DNA from: Crassaminicella thermophila | GTDB taxonomy: Bacteria > Bacillota > Clostridia > Peptostreptococcales > Thermotaleaceae | DNA length: 64,000 nt | Assembly (NCBI RefSeq): GCF_008152325.1 | Contig: NZ_CP042243.1 | Location: 935,026 to 999,025 of the forward strand | Reading direction: 5' to 3' | Part shown: piece by piece, positions 51,530 to 60,073 of the stretch | How the letters are laid out: the number at the start of each line of letters is the position of its first letter | Position numbering within the stretch: the stretch's first letter is position 1 | Position numbers and translations under genes: made by a program | Notes under the pieces: generated by a model | What the model saw: only the letters and a program-made list of their open reading frames with translations | Told to the model about the DNA's origin: nothing | Databases searched by the model: none

Positions 51530-51768
51530 AAAATATGTATGAATATAATATTTGTAATCATGCAGATGAAGAAATATTTACTAAACAATGTAATGCGTTA
51601 GAAAAAAATATACCTAATATCATAAAAGATGAGTTGCTGACAGATGTTGATGATAGTAAAATACAGAAATACTTGTTAAATGATAAAGTGATTTTGGTAT
51701 ATAATAGCAACTATGAAAATGAGGTTTATGTTAAATCAGAAATAGATTTGATGCCATATTTTAATTAA
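51526..51768 (+). CDS. Small protein, possible immunity partner of the gp7 C-terminal domain
   Basis: 80 residues, ATG overlapping (within GTGA) the end of the gp7-type gene. It is acidic and compact (ELLTDVDDSKIQKYLLNDKVILVYNS, VYVKSEIDLMPYF). Size, acidity and the tight coupling behind a toxin-like C-terminal domain are what an immunity protein would show; it is not a known head protein. A terminator follows, which sets this pair apart from the scaffold and coat genes. Confidence 0.6.
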   Translation: MKNMYEYNICNHADEEIFTKQCNALEKNIPNIIKDELLTDVDDSKIQKYLLNDKVILVYNSNYENEVYVKSEIDLMPYFN

Positions 51769-51769
51769 T

Positions 51770-51800
51770 AAGCACTTACTAAGAAAAATAGTAGGTGCTT
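51770..51800 (+). terminator. Terminator before the scaffold gene
   Basis: A 12-bp stem (51770-51781 with 51789-51800), loop of 7, and a T-rich tail. Partial termination here could raise the ratio of coat to portal messages only if a further promoter lies downstream; none is clear. Confidence 0.8.
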
Positions 51801-51906
51801 TTATTATGCCTAAAATTATTCGTCTTTTTGGTATTTATGACGTTAAACTGAAAGACTATCGTGTCGTTACACGAAAAAAACGTAATAGAATATAGGAGGT
51901 AGTAGA

Positions 51907-52569
51907 ATGGATTGGTTAAAGGAACTATTAGGAGAAGAATTATATGGACAAGTAAAAGATAAACTTGGGGATACAAAGATCATGAAAGATGATGGGAATT
52001 TTATTCCTAAGTCTAGGTTTGACCAAGTGAATGAACAGAAGAAAGAATTGCAAAAGCAAGTAGATGAATTGAAAGACATATCTACAAAGTATGAAGCGTT
52101 ACAAAATGATATTACAAAGTGGAAGGATCAAGCTGAACAAGTTCCTGCATTGAAGAAAAAGATGGAGGAATGGGAAAGTCAATCTATTGATCTTCAGACA
52201 AAACTATCTGAGGCTAATAAGCAGATAGAAGGTTTTGCTGCTAAAGAACAAGAGTATCAAACAAAACTTAGGGATACTCAAATCAACTCAGCGATTGAAA
52301 AGGAATTGATGAAGCATTCTGTTAAATACCCTGATCTTATCCTAGGTAAATTTGACAGGGAAAAGATAGAAATAGCAGAGGATGGGACTGTTAAAGGTAT
52401 AGATGAGCAACTAAATCAAATCAAAGAAAATTATAAAGAATTGTTTGGTGAAATCAAAATGACAGGTGGATCACCAAATCCAGGCGGAGGAAATCCAACA
52501 CCAAAAGCAGATCCAAGCAAAATGTCTGATGCTGAATGGCTAAAAATGAGAATGAGTGAACAAAAATAG
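51907..52569 (+). CDS. Phage scaffolding protein (GP20 family)
   Basis: 220 residues: WLKELLGEELYGQVKDKLGD at the start, then a long coiled coil (about 38-125) and a Gly/Pro-rich linker (GGSPNPGGGNPTP) before a short helical, charged end that binds coat protein. It shapes the prohead and leaves before packaging. TAGGAGG precedes the ATG. It lies right before the coat gene. Confidence 0.9.
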   Translation: MDWLKELLGEELYGQVKDKLGDTKIMKDDGNFIPKSRFDQVNEQKKELQKQVDELKDISTKYEALQNDITKWKDQAEQVPALKKKMEEWESQSIDLQTKLSEANKQIEGFAAKEQEYQTKLRDTQINSAIEKELMKHSVKYPDLILGKFDREKIEIAEDGTVKGIDEQLNQIKENYKELFGEIKMTGGSPNPGGGNPTPKADPSKMSDAEWLKMRMSEQK

Positions 52570-52585
52570 AAAGGATGATTAACTT

Positions 52586-53743
52586 ATGGGAAACACATTA
52601 TTAACACCACAAGAAATCGCTAGAGAGGCTTTAGTAAGATTAAAATCTAACATGGTTATGGCTGGGTTAGTTCATACGGATTATTCAGCAGAATTTCAAA
52701 AGAAGGGCGATACAGTAACAATAAGAAAACCAGCTACTTTTGTTGCGGATGAATTTGGAGGTACAATTAATCTTCAAGAGATTGGAGAAGATTCTGTTGC
52801 TGTAAAGCTAGATAAGATTGCAGATGTTTCTGTTGAGGTAACATCAAAAGAGTTGACATTGGATGTTCAGGATTTTGGAGCACAGATATTAGATGGTGCT
52901 GTTTTAGCAATTGCTGAAAAAATTGACAATGATTTAGCGTCGCTATATAAATACGTTCCGTATTTTAGTGGAACACCTGGAAGTACACCATCTGCATTAA
53001 CGGATATATCTGCTGCAATGAAGGTATTAAATGCAAATCGTGTTCCAATGGGAATGAGAAGTGCTGTTTGGGATCCTGAAGCGCATGCAAGTTTAGTAAC
53101 GTTAGATGCATTAGCTGGACTTGATAAGTCTGGAACAACTGCAGCTTTAAGAGAGGCTTCTATGGGTAGAGTTATGATGTTTGATAACTTTATGGATCAA
53201 AATATTAAAACTCATGTAGCTGGAGGATATACAGCTTTAGAAGATGTTACTGCTACTGTGAATGTAGCAAACAATGCAAGTGATTCTATAACTGGATTAA
53301 CATATTCTGTAGCAGCATTAACAAGTGCTGCAGAAACAGCAACAACTAAGTTAGTAAAAGGCGATATTTTAACAATCGGTGGAAAACAATATACTGTAAT
53401 CGAAGACACTGCAACTGCTGTAGCGGGTGTAATTTCTATTGTAAAAGTATTCCCAGCATTAGAGGCTAATGTAACTGATGCAACAGTAACATTCCCTGAT
53501 AAAACTGCAGGAGGACATACTGCAAACTTAGGATTCCACAAAAATGCGTTTGCATTAGTATCTAGGCCACTTGTTGCACCAATGGGCGGAGCTGATTCTT
53601 ACGTTACAAATTTAAGTAACGATATTAACATTAGAGTTACCATGGGCTATGATATGACAACAAAGAAAAATATTATATCTATTGATTGTTTATATGGTGT
53701 AGCACCGATTTTCTCACAATTAGCAACAAGAATATTAGGGTAG
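52586..53743 (+). CDS. Major capsid protein (P22 coat-like)
   Basis: 385 residues. The N-terminal part (PQEIAREALVRLKSNMVMAGLVH, FQKKGDTVTIRKP) and the C-terminal KNAFALVSRPL and GVAPIFSQLATRILG match P22 gp5-type coat proteins with HK97 fold. The middle (about 210-310) is a Thr/Ala/Val-rich insertion (ATATKLVKGDILTIGGKQYTV-like), as in the I-domain of the family. An AAGGATG site precedes it. Confidence 0.9.
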   Translation: MGNTLLTPQEIAREALVRLKSNMVMAGLVHTDYSAEFQKKGDTVTIRKPATFVADEFGGTINLQEIGEDSVAVKLDKIADVSVEVTSKELTLDVQDFGAQILDGAVLAIAEKIDNDLASLYKYVPYFSGTPGSTPSALTDISAAMKVLNANRVPMGMRSAVWDPEAHASLVTLDALAGLDKSGTTAALREASMGRVMMFDNFMDQNIKTHVAGGYTALEDVTATVNVANNASDSITGLTYSVAALTSAAETATTKLVKGDILTIGGKQYTVIEDTATAVAGVISIVKVFPALEANVTDATVTFPDKTAGGHTANLGFHKNAFALVSRPLVAPMGGADSYVTNLSNDINIRVTMGYDMTTKKNIISIDCLYGVAPIFSQLATRILG

Positions 53744-53767
53744 GATTTATTTCCTACCTCCTTTTTA
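53739..53767 (+). terminator. Terminator after the coat gene
   Basis: GGTAGGA (53739-53745) pairs with TCCTACC (53752-53758), loop TTTATT, followed by a pyrimidine-rich CTCCTTTTT tail. It includes the coat stop codon and may be leaky. Confidence 0.72.
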
Positions 53768-53787
53768 TAAATTAGAGGAGGGATGAT

Positions 53788-54003
53788 ATGATTTGTCCAA
53801 ATTGTAACAAAGAATTTAGCCCCAAGGTTTTTCAATTACACCTTCAACGATGCAAAAAACAAGAAGATAAAAAAGAAGAAAATGTTGAATTGGCAAGATT
53901 GAAAGTGGATCAATTAAAAGAAATGGCTAAGGAGAAGGGGATTGAAGGGTATTCAAATATGAAGAAAAATGAATTAGTTGAAGCGTTAGAAGGTGATGTA
54001 TAA
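53788..54003 (+). CDS. C2HC zinc finger-SAP/HeH small protein
   Basis: 71 residues. CPNCNKEFSPKVFQLHLQRC is a C2HC finger; DQLKEMAKEKGIEGYSNMKKNELVEAL is a SAP/HeH (Rho-N-like) helix pair that can bind DNA. Such proteins lie between coat and connector genes in many phages. GAGGAGG is upstream, and the stop overlaps the connector start. Confidence 0.82.
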   Translation: MICPNCNKEFSPKVFQLHLQRCKKQEDKKEENVELARLKVDQLKEMAKEKGIEGYSNMKKNELVEALEGDV

Positions 54004-54299
54004 TGCTTGAAGAAATTAAAAGACTGTTAGGTTATACAAGTATCGAATACGATATTGTTATTGATCATTATATAAATGGTGTTACACAAAAGATATTGAA
54101 TTACTGTAATATCAGTGAGCTTCCGAAGGAATTAGAACATGTTGTCGTTGAAAAAGTTGTTGCTATCATGAAGGATGAAAAAAGTGTAAAAACAGTAACG
54201 AGGGGTGATACGACAATCACATATCAAGACGGTGAAATTGATCTTATAGATAATATTAAAAGCCAATTGAACCGTTTTAGGAAGGTGAAATTTGTGTGA
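54003..54299 (+). CDS. Head-tail connector protein (gp6/gp15-like)
   Basis: 98 residues, helical, with EYDIVIDHYINGVTQKILNYC and the end TRGDTTITYQDGEIDLIDNI; this is the phage_connect/Gp6 adaptor pattern that extends the portal. Overlaps both neighbours by a few bases. Confidence 0.82.
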   Translation: MLEEIKRLLGYTSIEYDIVIDHYINGVTQKILNYCNISELPKELEHVVVEKVVAIMKDEKSVKTVTRGDTTITYQDGEIDLIDNIKSQLNRFRKVKFV

Positions 54300-54652
54300 T
54301 TGAGAAAGATATTTTAGAGCAAACTTATTTCAATAGAATGAAGATTATAAGGATTACAGAGATAATTACTGAATGGGATGAAACTATTTCAAAGGAAATT
54401 ACAGTAGCCAGTAATATAAAATGTGCTGTATCTCAAACTAGAAGATCATCATACAATGCTGCTCAAACAAATGTGGCTAATGAAATAAAATATACTCCAA
54501 AATTGTTTTGTGGACCTGATGTAGATATAAAAGTAGGAGATAAGCTAATTATTACACTAGAAAATGGAATGACAAGAGAATACAAAACTGGAGAACCTTA
54601 TCTATATTCTTCGCATCAGGAAATACCACTGCTTAGAGAAGGTGAAGCATAA
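54296..54652 (+). CDS. Head closure (stopper) protein, SPP1 gp16-like
   Basis: 118 residues, beta-rich: IKCAVSQTRRSSYNAAQTN, then CGPDVDIKVGDKLIITLENG. Such sequences close the connector after packaging. GTG/ATG region overlaps the previous gene by four bases, and the stop overlaps the next start. Confidence 0.72.
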   Translation: MIEKDILEQTYFNRMKIIRITEIITEWDETISKEITVASNIKCAVSQTRRSSYNAAQTNVANEIKYTPKLFCGPDVDIKVGDKLIITLENGMTREYKTGEPYLYSSHQEIPLLREGEA

Positions 54653-55041
54653 TGGGTTTTAGGATTAATGGATTAGACAGTTTTGAGAGAGCGTTATTAG
54701 AAACAATCAAAGTGAAATTTCCACAAGAAATCGAAAAAGAATTACAAAGGTTAGCTTTAGATTTAGAAGGAACGATAAAAAGAAGAACTCCTGTAGATAC
54801 AGGAAGATTAAGAGGGAGCTTTACTACTGGTAGAGTAAAGAAAATAGGTGGAGAATGGTATATCGAAGTTGGTACAAATGTTGAATATGCTGAACACATC
54901 GAATATGGGCATAGAACAGCTAACGGTGGATTTGTACCAGGTATAAAAATGGTAGAAGTAAGTGTAACACAATTAGAACAGAGGCTTCCTATAAAAATGA
55001 GAGCATGGCTTAGAAGAATGTTAAGAGAATTTGAATTATAA
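54652..55041 (+). CDS. HK97 gp10-like minor head-tail protein
   Basis: 129 residues with the family core KRRTPVDTGRLRGSF and VGTNVEYAEHIEYGH, typical of HK97 gp10 proteins that act in tail completion. Fully embedded in the connector module. Confidence 0.9.
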   Translation: MGFRINGLDSFERALLETIKVKFPQEIEKELQRLALDLEGTIKRRTPVDTGRLRGSFTTGRVKKIGGEWYIEVGTNVEYAEHIEYGHRTANGGFVPGIKMVEVSVTQLEQRLPIKMRAWLRRMLREFEL

Positions 55042-55053
55042 GGTGGTGGATAG

Positions 55054-55575
55054 ATGTCATATAGCCAAGAAGAAATACCAAGTACGATAAAAACGCCACT
55101 AATACTTATAAAAGAGGCAATCTTTAAAAAGTTAAGCAGTAATTTTCAAGGATATAAATTATATGGAGAAGAGATACAACAAGGATTTAAAAGGCCTTGT
55201 TTTTTTGTGCAGATTATACCCGTAATAGACACAATGGATCATCAATTCTACAAAAGTAGAGCAATCAACATTGATATACATTATTTTTCAGAGAATGAGA
55301 CAAACCATGAAAATCTTTTAATGCTTGATCAATTAAATGACGTATTTTCAAAAGGATTAAAAGTAGATGATAGGTGTATTAGTATAGATGAAACTACATC
55401 TAACACTATAGATGGTGTACTTCATTTTGCTTTTACACTTAATTATACGGATAGCGAAGATGGTGTCATAATTGATGGTGTGTTAGTGCCAAAGTCTGAA
55501 ATCAATCCTGATCTTGGATATACAGATGATACAACTGAAACCATGCAAGAATTAGAAATAAAGGAGGAGTTATAG
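55054..55575 (+). CDS. Tail terminator-like protein (DUF6838)
   Basis: 173 residues with FKRPCFFVQIIPVIDTMDHQFYK and HYFSENETNHENLLMLDQLND, the pattern of phage tail terminator proteins preceding sheath genes. The last 45 residues are acidic and poorly conserved. GGTGG precedes the ATG; it ends directly before the sheath gene. Confidence 0.75.
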   Translation: MSYSQEEIPSTIKTPLILIKEAIFKKLSSNFQGYKLYGEEIQQGFKRPCFFVQIIPVIDTMDHQFYKSRAINIDIHYFSENETNHENLLMLDQLNDVFSKGLKVDDRCISIDETTSNTIDGVLHFAFTLNYTDSEDGVIIDGVLVPKSEINPDLGYTDDTTETMQELEIKEEL

Positions 55576-56637
55576 ATGGGACTTCCTGAAATACTTATTG
55601 AGTTTAAAACCCAAGGAACAACAGCGATACAGCGAAGTGCTAGAGGGATTGTAGCGTTAATCCTTAAAGATGATACAAATGCAACATTCGATACAAAGGT
55701 ATACACAGAAATTGATGAAATAGATGCAAATGATTGGACGGCAACAAATAAAGATTATATCGAAAAAACTTTTCTAGGGATACCGAGTAAAGTTATTGTA
55801 GAAAGGATTGCCACAGCTGCAACAGATTACAATACAGCACTTGGGAGACTGAAAAATAAAAAATGGAATTATCTTGCCATTCCAGGACTTCAAACTGCAG
55901 ACGTTACAAATATTGCTACATGGATTAAAACGGAAAGAGATAACAATAAAAAAACCTTTAAGGCCGTACTACCAAATCATACAGGTGATCATGAAGGCAT
56001 TATAAACTTTGCTACAGACAATATAAAAGTGGGAGAAACAACTTATACAACTGCAGAATATTGCTGTAGAATCGCTGGCATACTGGCAGGACTTCCATTT
56101 AGTAGATCATCTACTTATTATGCTTTAACGGAAGTGGAAAGTATTACTGAGTCTGTTGATCCAAGTGGAGATATTGACGCTGGAAAACTTATTTTAATTA
56201 ATGATGGAGAAAAAATTAAAATAGGCCGTGGAGTAAATTCTTTGACTACCACAACAGCAACAAAAGGAGAAGAATTTAAAAAGATTAAGATTGTAGAGGG
56301 TGTAGATTTAGTCAGAGACGATATTAGGGATACGTTTGATAGCGAATATGTAGGAAAAGTAGTAAATATTTACGATAACAAGGTACTGTTTCTTGCTGCA
56401 GTAAATGCTTATTTTGGCGAATTAGAAAGAATAGATGTATTAGATTCAAGTTATGATAATAAAGCTGAAATAGATATTATCGCACAAAAGCTTTATTTAC
56501 AAGGAAAAGGAATTGACATTAATTCTTTGAAAGAGCAGGAAATCAAAGAGTATAACACAGGGTCAAAAGTATTTGCAAAAGCACAAGTAAAATTTAGTGA
56601 TGCAATGGAAGATTTGTCTTTCACTGTATTTATGTAG
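55576..56637 (+). CDS. Contractile tail sheath protein (XkdK-like)
   Basis: 353 residues. GTTAIQRSARGIVALILKDD at the start and LFLAAVNAYFGELERIDVLD, then KVFAKAQVKFSDAMEDLSF at the end fit the PBSX XkdK sheath family. The protein shows that this phage has a contractile, myovirus-type tail. It is compact, without the large surface inserts of T4 sheath. AAGGAGGAG precedes the ATG. Confidence 0.92.
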   Translation: MGLPEILIEFKTQGTTAIQRSARGIVALILKDDTNATFDTKVYTEIDEIDANDWTATNKDYIEKTFLGIPSKVIVERIATAATDYNTALGRLKNKKWNYLAIPGLQTADVTNIATWIKTERDNNKKTFKAVLPNHTGDHEGIINFATDNIKVGETTYTTAEYCCRIAGILAGLPFSRSSTYYALTEVESITESVDPSGDIDAGKLILINDGEKIKIGRGVNSLTTTTATKGEEFKKIKIVEGVDLVRDDIRDTFDSEYVGKVVNIYDNKVLFLAAVNAYFGELERIDVLDSSYDNKAEIDIIAQKLYLQGKGIDINSLKEQEIKEYNTGSKVFAKAQVKFSDAMEDLSFTVFM

Positions 56638-56649
56638 GAGGTGTTTTGA

Positions 56650-57087
56650 ATGGGTAAAATACCAGGTAATAGACAAATAAGTGGAAAATATGGGATGCTT
56701 TACTGGGATGGAGAACCTATATATGAAGTTGAAGCATTTGAAGCTAAACTTACTATAAATCGTGAAGACGTTCAGCAAGTTGGGGAAGGTGCTAATGATT
56801 CAAAGATTACAGGATACAAAGGTGAAGGGATGTTTAGAGTTAAGAAGGTATTCAGTAGAGGACAAAAGAAAATCGCTCAGGCTATTAAAGAGGGTAGAGA
56901 TCCACGAAGCCAATTAGTTGGCAAACTTGCTGATCCAGATTCTTATGGAACAGAGAGAGTGGTACTTAATAATGTTTGGTTTAATGAAGTAATACTTATG
57001 CAGTTTGAAGTTGGACAGGTTTTAAATAGAGAATTCCCATTTGGATTTACGGATTGGGATTTTCCTGATTTGATAGAAGTACAATAG
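56650..57087 (+). CDS. Tail tube protein (XkdM-like)
   Basis: 145 residues starting MGKIPGNRQISGKYGMLYWDG, a hallmark of PBSX-type tube proteins, and ending NREFPFGFTDWDFPDLIEVQ. It polymerises inside the sheath. AGGAGGTG is upstream. Confidence 0.92.
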   Translation: MGKIPGNRQISGKYGMLYWDGEPIYEVEAFEAKLTINREDVQQVGEGANDSKITGYKGEGMFRVKKVFSRGQKKIAQAIKEGRDPRSQLVGKLADPDSYGTERVVLNNVWFNEVILMQFEVGQVLNREFPFGFTDWDFPDLIEVQ

Positions 57088-57100
57088 GAGGGTGAATAAT

Positions 57101-57502
57101 ATGAAGATGGATACAAAACAAACTAAAGAGACACCAAAAAAGGTTACCTTGAAGGAATTGATTGCAAGGAAACATGAAATTGAAGATCAGAAAAATGCTA
57201 AAAAAGATTTATATATTAAATCATTAGATGGTGTAATTACAGTAGAGAAACCGAGTAGAGAGCTGTGCATTGATGCCATGGATATGGGAGCTGCGGATGG
57301 TGACAAATATTTGGTTTATAGTTGTGTAATAGAACCAAATTTAAAAGATACAGAATTACAAAAAGCATATGGATGCGCTGAACCAATGGACATAGTAGAA
57401 AAGATTTTTGAATCTGGAGAAATAACACAAATAGCAAAAGCTTGTGTTTTTCTTGCTGGTTATGGTGATAGTGTAAAAATGGTAGATGATATAAAAAACT
57501 AA
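57101..57502 (+). CDS. Tail assembly chaperone (XkdN-like), upstream frame
   Basis: 133 residues from ATG 57101 behind GGAGGG. LKELIARKHEIEDQKNAKKDLYI and DAMDMGAADGDKYLVYSCVIEP match XkdN-type proteins that bind the tape measure. The last codons, ATA AAA AAC, carry a canonical -1 slip site, so part of the ribosomes should make a longer product reaching 57645 (see next entry). Confidence 0.9.
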   Translation: MKMDTKQTKETPKKVTLKELIARKHEIEDQKNAKKDLYIKSLDGVITVEKPSRELCIDAMDMGAADGDKYLVYSCVIEPNLKDTELQKAYGCAEPMDIVEKIFESGEITQIAKACVFLAGYGDSVKMVDDIKN

Positions 57503-57645
57503 TAAATAGTGATGGAGAACTATTTCTCCTTCACTACTATTTGCAAAAGGGATTTACGCATGAATTTATTTTAAATCTATCTGAGTCAGAAAAACTTTTT
57601 TACATAGCTAGTATGGAACTAGAAATAGAAAAACAAAACCAGTAG
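57493..57645 (+). other. Programmed -1 frameshift site and extension of the tail chaperone
   Basis: The heptamer A-AAA-AAC (57493-57499) is in the right frame of the XkdN-like gene, just before its TAA. After a -1 slip the reading goes on from CTA 57499 as LINSDGELFLLHYYLQKGF and then FILNLSESEKLFYIASMELE, ending with TAG 57643-57645, 48 codons. This open extension has no start codon or ribosome binding site of its own. It mirrors gpG/gpGT of lambda and the tail chaperone pairs of other phages. Confidence 0.85.
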
Positions 57646-57666
57646 ACTATTAATTCCACATTTTGG

Positions 57667-57988
57667 TATAATAATATCGAAAGGGGTGGAAAAATTGAAA
57701 AAAATAATATCGCTTCTGATTTTTGTATTATTGGTTAGTATATTGACTTCATGCGGAAATAATACTACTAAGGTCACTTTAGAAAACTTCAATAAAATAG
57801 AAACAGGTATGACATTAAAAGAAGTAACAGCTATTTTGGGGGAAGGCGTACAAGATGCAAAAACTGAAAGTAAAAGTATTGGTTTAGTAGTAGAAAGTTA
57901 TATATGGAAAAATAAAGATGGCTCGAATATAATAATCATGTTTAAAAACGGCAAGGTAGATACTAAGGCACAATCATTTTTAAAATAG
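57667..57988 (+). CDS. Moron lipoprotein (DUF3862/SmpA-like fold) with its own promoter
   Basis: The protein runs from TTG 57695 (AAGGGG upstream; GTG 57686 possible) to 57988, about 97 residues. A lipoprotein signal ends in ILTSC, followed by FNKIETGMTLKEVTAILGEG, typical of BLIP/SmpA-like small domains. It interrupts the universal order tail chaperone-tape measure. An extended -10 (TGGTATAAT, TATAAT at 57667-57672) and a terminator frame it, so it can be expressed in the lysogen. A surface lipoprotein of this kind may block superinfection. The given start includes the promoter -10. Confidence 0.75.
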
Positions 57989-58012
57989 CACTCGTTTGAG
58001 TGCTATTTTTTA
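57983..58012 (+). terminator. Terminator of the moron lipoprotein gene
   Basis: AAATAGCACTC (57983-57993) pairs with GAGTGCTATTT (57998-58008), loop GTTT, followed by T residues. Confidence 0.9.
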
Positions 58013-58034
58013 TACCGTTAAAGGTGGTGAGTAT

Positions 58035-59816
58035 ATGGCACAACGTATTGGAGCGATCCTTACGTTAAGAGATAATTTTACAGTACAAATGCGTAATGCA
58101 ACAAATAGATTAAGAAGTTTTAGGAACGAAAGCCGAAATACAGAAAGTGCAGTTGGAAGCTTAACAAAGAAACTCACGGGTGTAGCTGCAGGTTTTATAG
58201 GAATCAAAACTGCATCAAACGTATTTGAAAAAGCTTTAAATAGTGCTAGTTCTTTTGAAGGATATAGAAATACATTGAATGTGGTTATGAAAGATACTAA
58301 AAAAGCTGCAGAAATGATGTCGTGGGCTACTGATTTTGCTAACAAGACTCCATTTGAAACAGATAGTGTTGTAGAAGCAACAGTGAGATTGCAAAGTTAT
58401 GGAATAGAAGCTAAGAAAGTAATGTCAGCTATTGGTGATATGGCTGGAGTAATGAACAAAGATATTATGCAAGCTGTTGAAGCGGTTGCTGATGCACAGA
58501 CAGGAGAATTAGAGAGGTTAAAAGAATTTGGTATAACCAAGCAAATGATTATTGATCATGCAAATAAAATTATGAAAAGAAAACAGATTGTAAACAACAA
58601 AGGGCAAATTACAGATCAGAAAAATTTCAACAAAGCATTATTTAGTTTGATGAATGAACGTTTTAAAGGTGGTATGGAAATACAGGCTAATTCATTTAAG
58701 GGATTAATGTCAACAGTAAAAGGTGTATTTGGTACTGCATTAGCAGAAATGATGGGGATATCTAAAGAAGGAGAGATTGTTACTGGCAGTGCTTTTGACA
58801 TGATAAAACAGAAAGTTAAATCTGTTGCTGATACTATGCAAAAATGGTCTGAAGATGGTACAATCAAAAAAATTTCAAGCAAAATTACAGAAGGAATGGA
58901 AACTGCAAGCAAATTTATACAAAAGGCAAGAATAAGGTTCAACGAGATTGGAAGTGTAATAGGAGAGATTGCTGATACTTATTTACCAAATTTAGATGGC
59001 GAATTTACAACTTTCAAACAAATCTTAGGAAGTACTTTTAATGAAGGACTAAATCTTGTTCAAAGTGGCTTGGAATGGATAAGAGATAATTCAACATTGA
59101 TTCAAACAGCAATCGTAGGATTAACCACAGCTTATATTACACAGAAAGGAATACTAGCAGGAGTTGCACTTGCTCAAAATTCTTTAAATGTTGCAGTAGG
59201 AATTTCAAGAACTTATCATTTATTAAATCGCGCAGCGATTATAGCTTCCACTACTGCTACATTAACTGGATCTAGTGCAATAGGTGTAATAACAGCTGCA
59301 CAATGGTTATGGAATACTGCAATGGCTGCGAATCCAATCGGAACAGTGGTTACTGCAGTAGCGCTTTTGACAGCGGGGATTTATGCGCTATATAAAAATT
59401 TTGATAAAGTCACAGGAGCAATAAAAAAAGCATGGGATTGGCTTACAAAATGGAATGATACTGATTCAAAAGATAAAAGTGTTAATATTTCAAACAATAA
59501 ATCATCTATGGCAAATAGAGACGATAAGAGTTCTATTGAAAAAAGCAACTGGCGTAATCATGACAGAACTACAAAACAAAACGCTCTAGGAACATCATAC
59601 TATACTCACGGAACAGTAGATGAAAAAGGTGGAGAAATAAAAGTTTTACCAAATGGAACCAAAGTGATTCCCCATGATGTATCTGTGAAAACTATGCAAA
59701 ATAGCAAAGCAAAGCCTAATATAATCATTAATATTAATGGTGTGAATAAGTCTACAGAGGAAATTATGAATGATTTGATGCCGAAATTAAAACTAGCTTT
59801 ATTAAATTCAAATTAA
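58035..59816 (+). CDS. Tail tape measure protein
   Basis: 593 residues. The start ILTLRDNFTVQMRNATNRLRSF and the TAEFANKTPFET-like block (WATDFANKTPFETDSVVEA) are the classic tape measure pattern. Two strongly hydrophobic segments lie at about 370-460 (ALLTAGIYALYKNFDKVTGA). The protein is short, so the tail should be under about 100 nm if the usual 0.15 nm per residue holds. ATG 58035 follows AAAGGTGGTGAG. Confidence 0.93.
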   Translation: MAQRIGAILTLRDNFTVQMRNATNRLRSFRNESRNTESAVGSLTKKLTGVAAGFIGIKTASNVFEKALNSASSFEGYRNTLNVVMKDTKKAAEMMSWATDFANKTPFETDSVVEATVRLQSYGIEAKKVMSAIGDMAGVMNKDIMQAVEAVADAQTGELERLKEFGITKQMIIDHANKIMKRKQIVNNKGQITDQKNFNKALFSLMNERFKGGMEIQANSFKGLMSTVKGVFGTALAEMMGISKEGEIVTGSAFDMIKQKVKSVADTMQKWSEDGTIKKISSKITEGMETASKFIQKARIRFNEIGSVIGEIADTYLPNLDGEFTTFKQILGSTFNEGLNLVQSGLEWIRDNSTLIQTAIVGLTTAYITQKGILAGVALAQNSLNVAVGISRTYHLLNRAAIIASTTATLTGSSAIGVITAAQWLWNTAMAANPIGTVVTAVALLTAGIYALYKNFDKVTGAIKKAWDWLTKWNDTDSKDKSVNISNNKSSMANRDDKSSIEKSNWRNHDRTTKQNALGTSYYTHGTVDEKGGEIKVLPNGTKVIPHDVSVKTMQNSKAKPNIIININGVNKSTEEIMNDLMPKLKLALLNSN

Positions 59817-59870
59817 AGCAAGGAAAAATTCATCCTAAATAGAAGTATTATATAAACGGAGGTGCGTTAT

Positions 59871-60038
59871 ATGGATTTTGAGGAACTTAGACTAAAAGTA
59901 GTAAAAGAAATGAAAGAAAAATTAGTTCGTGATGGAACAAGCATTGATAATTTAGTTGAAGTACTTATTGAACTTTCTTCAAAGGTATCTAAAAATATGC
60001 TACAAGAATATCATGATCAAATTAATCAAAAAGGCTAG
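59871..60038 (+). CDS. Small helical protein, unknown
   Basis: 55 codons, ATG 59871 to TAG 60036-60038, behind GGAGGTG. Two helices (LRLVVKEM-like start, NLVEVLIELSSKVSKNMLQEY). It sits between tape measure and baseplate genes and has its own terminator, again moron-like. It lacks the SQxxD motif, so I do not call it Spo0E-like. Confidence 0.55.
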   Translation: MDFEELRLKVVKEMKEKLVRDGTSIDNLVEVLIELSSKVSKNMLQEYHDQINQKG

Positions 60039-60057
60039 AAAAATATCTAGTCTTTTT
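60031..60057 (+). terminator. Terminator inside the tail operon
   Basis: AGGCTAGA pairs with TCTAGTCT (one wobble) around AAAATA, followed by TTTTTT; it overlaps the stop of the 55-codon gene. Confidence 0.75.
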
Positions 60058-60073
60058 TGTTTGGAGTGATGAA

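Noticed and set aside
51806-51895. A 29-codon frame MPKIIRLFGIYDVKLKDY before the scaffold gene
   Set aside because: No proper ribosome binding site and atypical CGT-rich codons. The stretch may instead be a structured leader (CGTGT/CACG hairpin near 51860).
59871-60038. Third Spo0E-like gene
   Set aside because: The 55-residue protein has two helices of similar size but lacks the SQxxD motif, so the resemblance is only in length.
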